Source: Sphacelaria rigidula
Lineage: Eukaryota; Phaeophyceae; Sphacelariales
Reading direction: 5' to 3'
Assembly (NCBI GenBank): GCA_964200075.2
Contig: CAXNAA020000497.1
Coordinates: 1 to 20,728, forward strand
DNA length: 20,728 bases
The notes beneath the pieces were generated by a model that saw only the letters and a list, made by a program, of their open reading frames with translations, was not told where the DNA came from and did not search any database. Both the position numbers and the translations under genes were made by a program. Below, one piece after another: positions 19,810 through 20,728 of the stretch; positions within the stretch are counted from its first letter, which is position 1, and every line of letters begins with the position of its first letter.

Positions 19810-20588
19810 CACCCACCCTCGACAACGCCACGAATGCCAGNNNNNNNNNNTTTTTTTCTTCCCCTCAAATTAATTTTTTTTTTTTTTGTTGGGTTTTTTT
19901 CTTTTCCCCCCTTTTTTTTTGCCCCCGCCCCCTCCCCCCCCCCCCCCCCCCCTTTTGCCACACCAAGGATCGTCGATGATGACGAAGGAAGCAGCAACTT
20001 CGGTGGCAGCAGCAGCAGCAGCAACAACAACAGCAACAACAGTAGCTCCGAATCCATGGAAGATGACAAAATCGCCATCACCGACGGCGCCGCCAGCAGT
20101 GAAGAAGGCGACTCTGACGGCAAGTGGTCCACGGATATTGTCAAGAAATCCCAGCCGAGCAGTCGCGCCGGCCGCCACCGCGGGACGTCACAGCGAATAG
20201 CAGAAGACGACGAAGCGGGATCATCAGGCAACGATCGCGGGACAGCTAAACCCGCCGCTTTCAAGTCGCCGCCACCACCGCGGGCACGACGCCACGGCTG
20301 TACCGGCGGAGGCGTCGGCAGCGACAACACCAACAGCAGTAGCAGCAGCAACGCCGGCGACAGACACAGGTGGGGCGGCGGCGGCGGTAAGGCTTTCCGC
20401 GATGCTGAAACGCCGACTGCAGGCAACACTGCTACTACACCGCCTGTCAAACGGCGGCCCACCACGGGGAAACCCCGCCAGGTTGCAAAAGATGGAGGAG
20501 GGGCAGGAGGGTCGAGCTCCGTCCGGAAGTCGACCGTCTCGAATCCCGACGGCCTTTGCGGACCTGCCTTCTTCAAGGCTAGGGACAG
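14619..20588 (+). CDS. Large acidic, intrinsically disordered nuclear-type protein, 3 exons seen, 3' incomplete (possible GCNA/ACRC-like)
   Basis: Gene model: exons 14619-14866, 15072-19199 and 19968-20588. Introns are GT-AG and every junction is phase 2, so the frame is continuous; the gene continues past the window. The visible product is about 1,665 residues, dominated by Asp, Glu, Ser and Gly with basic patches, without membrane segments or a signal peptide. At least six short hydrophobic cores after basic residues and before acidic/Ser runs resemble SUMO-interacting motifs. A ~29-residue motif occurs three times. The last exon ends with a less disordered stretch (NPDGLCGPAFFKARD). Long acidic disorder, SIM-like arrays and a C-terminal Phe-Lys-x-Arg entry recall GCNA/ACRC proteins, which act on DNA-protein crosslinks and carry an SprT metalloprotease domain. 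That domain is not in the window, so this name is inference. Another acidic chromatin protein is equally possible. The existence of the gene is much surer than its identity. Confidence 0.75.
14867..15071 (+). other. Intron 1 of the large acidic protein gene
   Basis: A 205-bp intron with donor GTGAAT at 14867. The acceptor at 15071 is preceded by a pyrimidine-rich tract (cttgttcttcag). The open frame of exon 2 runs back through this tract to a TTG at 15061, but there is no ATG, so the acceptor rather than 15061 is the likely exon boundary. Phase 2 on both sides joins AG+A to encode Arg. Confidence 0.6.
15072..19199 (+). CDS. Exon 2 (4.1 kb) of the large acidic protein, with three copies of a ~29-residue motif and SIM-like motifs
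   Basis: A single open frame of over 1,370 codons, by far the longest in the window, so certainly coding. It opens with a basic patch (SSRRKRQYRRD, possible nuclear localisation signal). It then alternates acidic Ser/Asp/Glu-rich disorder with short basic/hydrophobic motifs. SIM-like cores in model numbering: M391-V393 then EDFEDE; V461-L463 then ESNDDDD; L871-L872 then SDSEDE; M1276-M1278 then DFGSDGEDD; V1421-L1422 then DSSSEDD. Poly-Ala is encoded by a GCG run near 15677. Copies of the ~29-residue motif lie at residues 573-605, 920-948 and 1079-1107. The exon ends at donor GTATGT (19200) or, 12 bp later, AG|GTGAAT (19212). Both are phase 2; the second adds four residues. The frame otherwise stops at TGA 19213-19215. 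Confidence 0.9.
16540..16638 (+). repeat. Motif copy 1 (RARE/QM/L-C motif) in the large acidic protein
   Basis: Residues 573-605. It starts EERALRISRAREFPRWQM and continues ALCRADFHSSAGEEE. It shares with the other two copies the RARE tetrad, QM four residues later, Leu, then Asp and a Ser-Ala-acidic end. This copy is the most diverged (FPRW replaces the hydrophobic/basic turn), and the sequence after it does not match the long tail of copies 2 and 3. The pattern suggests an amphipathic helix. I recognise no known family. Confidence 0.75.
17581..17667 (+). repeat. Motif copy 2 in the large acidic protein
   Basis: Residues 920-948: EQRIDRAREILRRQM then SLCRRSDYFSADEE. The similarity to copy 3 continues for roughly another 60 residues: a Ser/Glu-Pro segment, Gly-Ser-Gly, a Gln run, then a Gly-Asn-Ala...Asp-Asp-Phe-Ser block. 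This points to an intragenic duplication of about 477 bp per unit rather than a short motif alone. Confidence 0.85.
18058..18144 (+). repeat. Motif copy 3 in the large acidic protein
   Basis: Residues 1079-1107: EERINRAREMLTLQM then SLSQRSDSFSADKE. The distance from copy 2 is exactly 477 bp (159 codons). DNA similarity to copy 2 over the motif is high by eye (for example ttctccgcgga is identical), and most differences are synonymous or conservative, so the duplicate appears to have been kept as protein. The Cys of copies 1 and 2 is Ser here. Confidence 0.85.
19200..19967 (+). other. Intron 2 of the large acidic protein gene (contains assembly gap)
   Basis: Donor GTATGT at 19200 (alternative GTGAAT at 19212). 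The acceptor CCAAG ends at 19967, after a very C/T-rich tract. Joining AA+G or AG+G restores the frame, so both donors work with the same acceptor. Length is 768 bp as assembled. The intron holds a 36-base poly-C run (19773-19808), a second 19-base C run (19934-19952) and the N gap, so its true length is unknown. Confidence 0.6.
19841..19850. other. Assembly gap (10 Ns)
   Basis: Ten consecutive Ns between two C/T-rich homopolymer stretches. The flanks look alike: a T run, then GC-C-rich, then a long C run on each side. The gap may therefore hide a sequencing failure at poly-C or two copies of one locus. Translations running across it are not meaningful. Confidence 0.95.
19968..20588 (+). CDS. 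Exon 3 of the large acidic protein
   Basis: 621 bp, exactly 207 codons' worth, flanked by phase-2 boundaries. It opens IVDDDEGSSNF, another SIM-like hydrophobic/acidic core, then poly-Ser/Asn from a CAG/CAA run (20009-20045). Acidic and Gly/Pro-rich segments with basic patches follow (RAGRHR, PPPPRARRH, PVKRRP). The last ~25 residues are less repetitive and end GPAFFKARD before the donor CAG|GTATGT at 20588/20589. This end would be where a folded C-terminal domain begins. Confidence 0.7.
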
Positions 20589-20728
20589 GTATGTGCGACT
20601 TTGACAAAGAGGTGGAGGGGGGGGAGAGGATGGGGGGGGGGGGGGGGGGGGGGGGTTTTTTTCCATTGGTTTGTTGGGTGAAGTAAAGGGGGGGTTGGGG
20701 CTGTTTAACCCTCTGGGGGCAGGCCCTC
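20589..20728 (+). other. Start of intron 3 (runs off the window), with poly-G tract
   Basis: Begins GTATGT after CAG, a close match to the donor consensus. The in-frame TGA just after it (20602-20604) would otherwise end the protein. The rest is G-rich, with a poly-G run at about 20631-20654, and base quality here may be poor. Confidence 0.55.

Noticed and set aside
19698-20666. 322-codon minus-strand frame opposite exon 3
   Set aside because: It runs across the N gap and poly-C/poly-G runs and is a shadow of the plus-strand coding exon.
1-20728. CRISPR array, rRNA, tRNA, viral or bacterial gene clusters
   Set aside because: No regularly spaced repeats with unique spacers, no complete tRNA cloverleaf and no recognisable viral or bacterial gene were seen on either strand. 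The single B-box-like word at 1856 lacks an A box.

Overview
The window is nuclear DNA of a eukaryote. Genes are sparse. Coding segments are split by GT-AG introns with matching phases. The rest carries microsatellites, homopolymer runs, transposon-like repeats and one run of 10 Ns (an assembly gap). Proteins rich in Ala, Ser, Gly and Asp, CAG-type triplet runs, GTATGT/GTGAGT donors and pyrimidine-rich acceptors fit a large-genome stramenopile such as a brown alga. That placement is tentative because nothing in the window is diagnostic. There are no operons, Shine-Dalgarno sites, CRISPR arrays, rRNAs or tRNAs that I can support.

Layout: 1-12068 is intergenic and repeat-rich. It holds a poly-G run; AT microsatellites; a SINE-like repeat with an (AATC)n tail, seen again inverted near 9.7 kb; a 6-bp minisatellite; and a 377-bp MITE-like element with 22-bp terminal inverted repeats and 7-bp target-site duplications. 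It also holds two related palindromic elements at 4.3 and 5.4 kb, several short tandem duplications, and one 65-codon open segment (7037-7231) that reads like coding sequence but has no start codon.

Two genes diverge from a ~1.1 kb spacer (13499-14618). The minus-strand gene starts at 13498 and has a long, low-complexity first exon ending in a GTGAGT donor at 12584/12583. A phase-compatible second exon ending at 12069 is possible.

The plus-strand gene is the main content. It begins at ATG 14619 and runs through exons 14619-14866, 15072-19199 (or 19211) and 19968-20588, then leaves the window through a CAG|GTATGT donor. All junctions are phase 2. The product seen here is about 1,665 residues of mostly disordered, very acidic protein. 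It carries repeated hydrophobic-then-acidic motifs resembling SUMO-interacting motifs and three copies of an unrecognised ~29-residue motif. I suggest, with low confidence, a GCNA/ACRC-type protein (acidic disordered region followed by an SprT-like protease domain). The diagnostic protease domain, if present, lies outside the window.
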